6,407 nucleotides of DNA, from assembly GCA_029259875.1 (NCBI GenBank), contig JAJDEK010000537.1, positions 1 to 6,407 on the forward strand. The letters are read 5' to 3'. Positions 6,346 to 6,407 of this stretch are shown here, piece by piece. A model generated the notes under the pieces. It ran no database searches, was not told the origin of the DNA, and was given only the letters and a program-made list of their open reading frames with translations. The stretch is from Planctomycetaceae bacterium (lineage in GTDB: Bacteria; Planctomycetota; Planctomycetia; Planctomycetales; Planctomycetaceae). Both the position numbers and the translations under genes were made by a program. How positions within the stretch are numbered: position 1 is the first letter of the stretch; each line of letters starts with the position of its first letter.

Positions 6346-6407
6346 TTTGACTACGTTTGGGAAGAAGACTCATTGGTCAGCTTTATACCGCATTGATGAG
6401 CTCTCTG

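Larger units (their letters stand above)
6001..6407. other. Right-hand region without a large gene
   Basis: These 407 bp contain no long ORF on either strand. They hold the promoter and leader of the receiver-like gene, two inverted repeats and the candidate 57-residue ORF, each listed separately. The last 35 bp before the right edge show only a short minus-strand frame (ESSSMRYKADQ) ending in TGA. Nothing convincing was seen on the plus strand. Confidence 0.6.

Overview
The window looks like a planctomycete chromosome segment, of the Planctomycetaceae/Gimesia type. This is inferred from three things: a Hanks-type Ser/Thr kinase carrying a very long membrane-anchored, beta-helix-like C-terminal part; an FHA-GAF-histidine kinase next to it; and moderate GC with weak or absent Shine-Dalgarno sequences. 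No taxonomic marker such as rRNA is present, so the assignment is tentative. All three large genes belong to signalling families. No mobile element, CRISPR array, tRNA or rRNA was seen.

Layout. Positions 1-3555 (+) hold the C-terminal part of one large gene that is cut by the left window edge. The first codons read as the end of a protein kinase catalytic domain (DRYQ, then PEELLEDL). A charged cytoplasmic linker, one membrane helix and roughly 900 residues of extracytoplasmic, right-handed-beta-helix-like repeats follow. Only 11 bp separate its stop from the stop of a convergent gene (3567-5288, -) for a soluble FHA-GAF-HisKA-HATPase histidine kinase. Further right, still on the minus strand, are a candidate 43-residue protein or structured RNA (5436-5567), a degenerate response-regulator receiver protein (5623-6000), and a candidate 57-residue protein (6172-6345) near the right edge.

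Regulation visible in the sequence. The receiver-like gene has a good sigma70-type promoter (TTGACA, 17 bp, TATCTT). Its predicted leader of about 50 nt holds two overlapping, mutually exclusive stem-loops. The histidine kinase gene has a plausible but weaker promoter (TTAAAA, 17 bp, TATATA), with an 8-bp direct repeat across its -35 box. The 334-bp stretch between these two genes also contains a near-perfect 13-bp inverted repeat whose arms are 70 bp apart. One arm covers the start codon of the 43-residue ORF.

How the genes may work together (inference). FHA domains bind phosphothreonine, so the FHA-histidine kinase could read phosphorylation by the neighbouring Ser/Thr kinase and feed a two-component path. 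The degenerate receiver upstream could be a phosphorylation-independent partner. The sequence does not prove any of these links; the first two genes are convergent, not co-transcribed.
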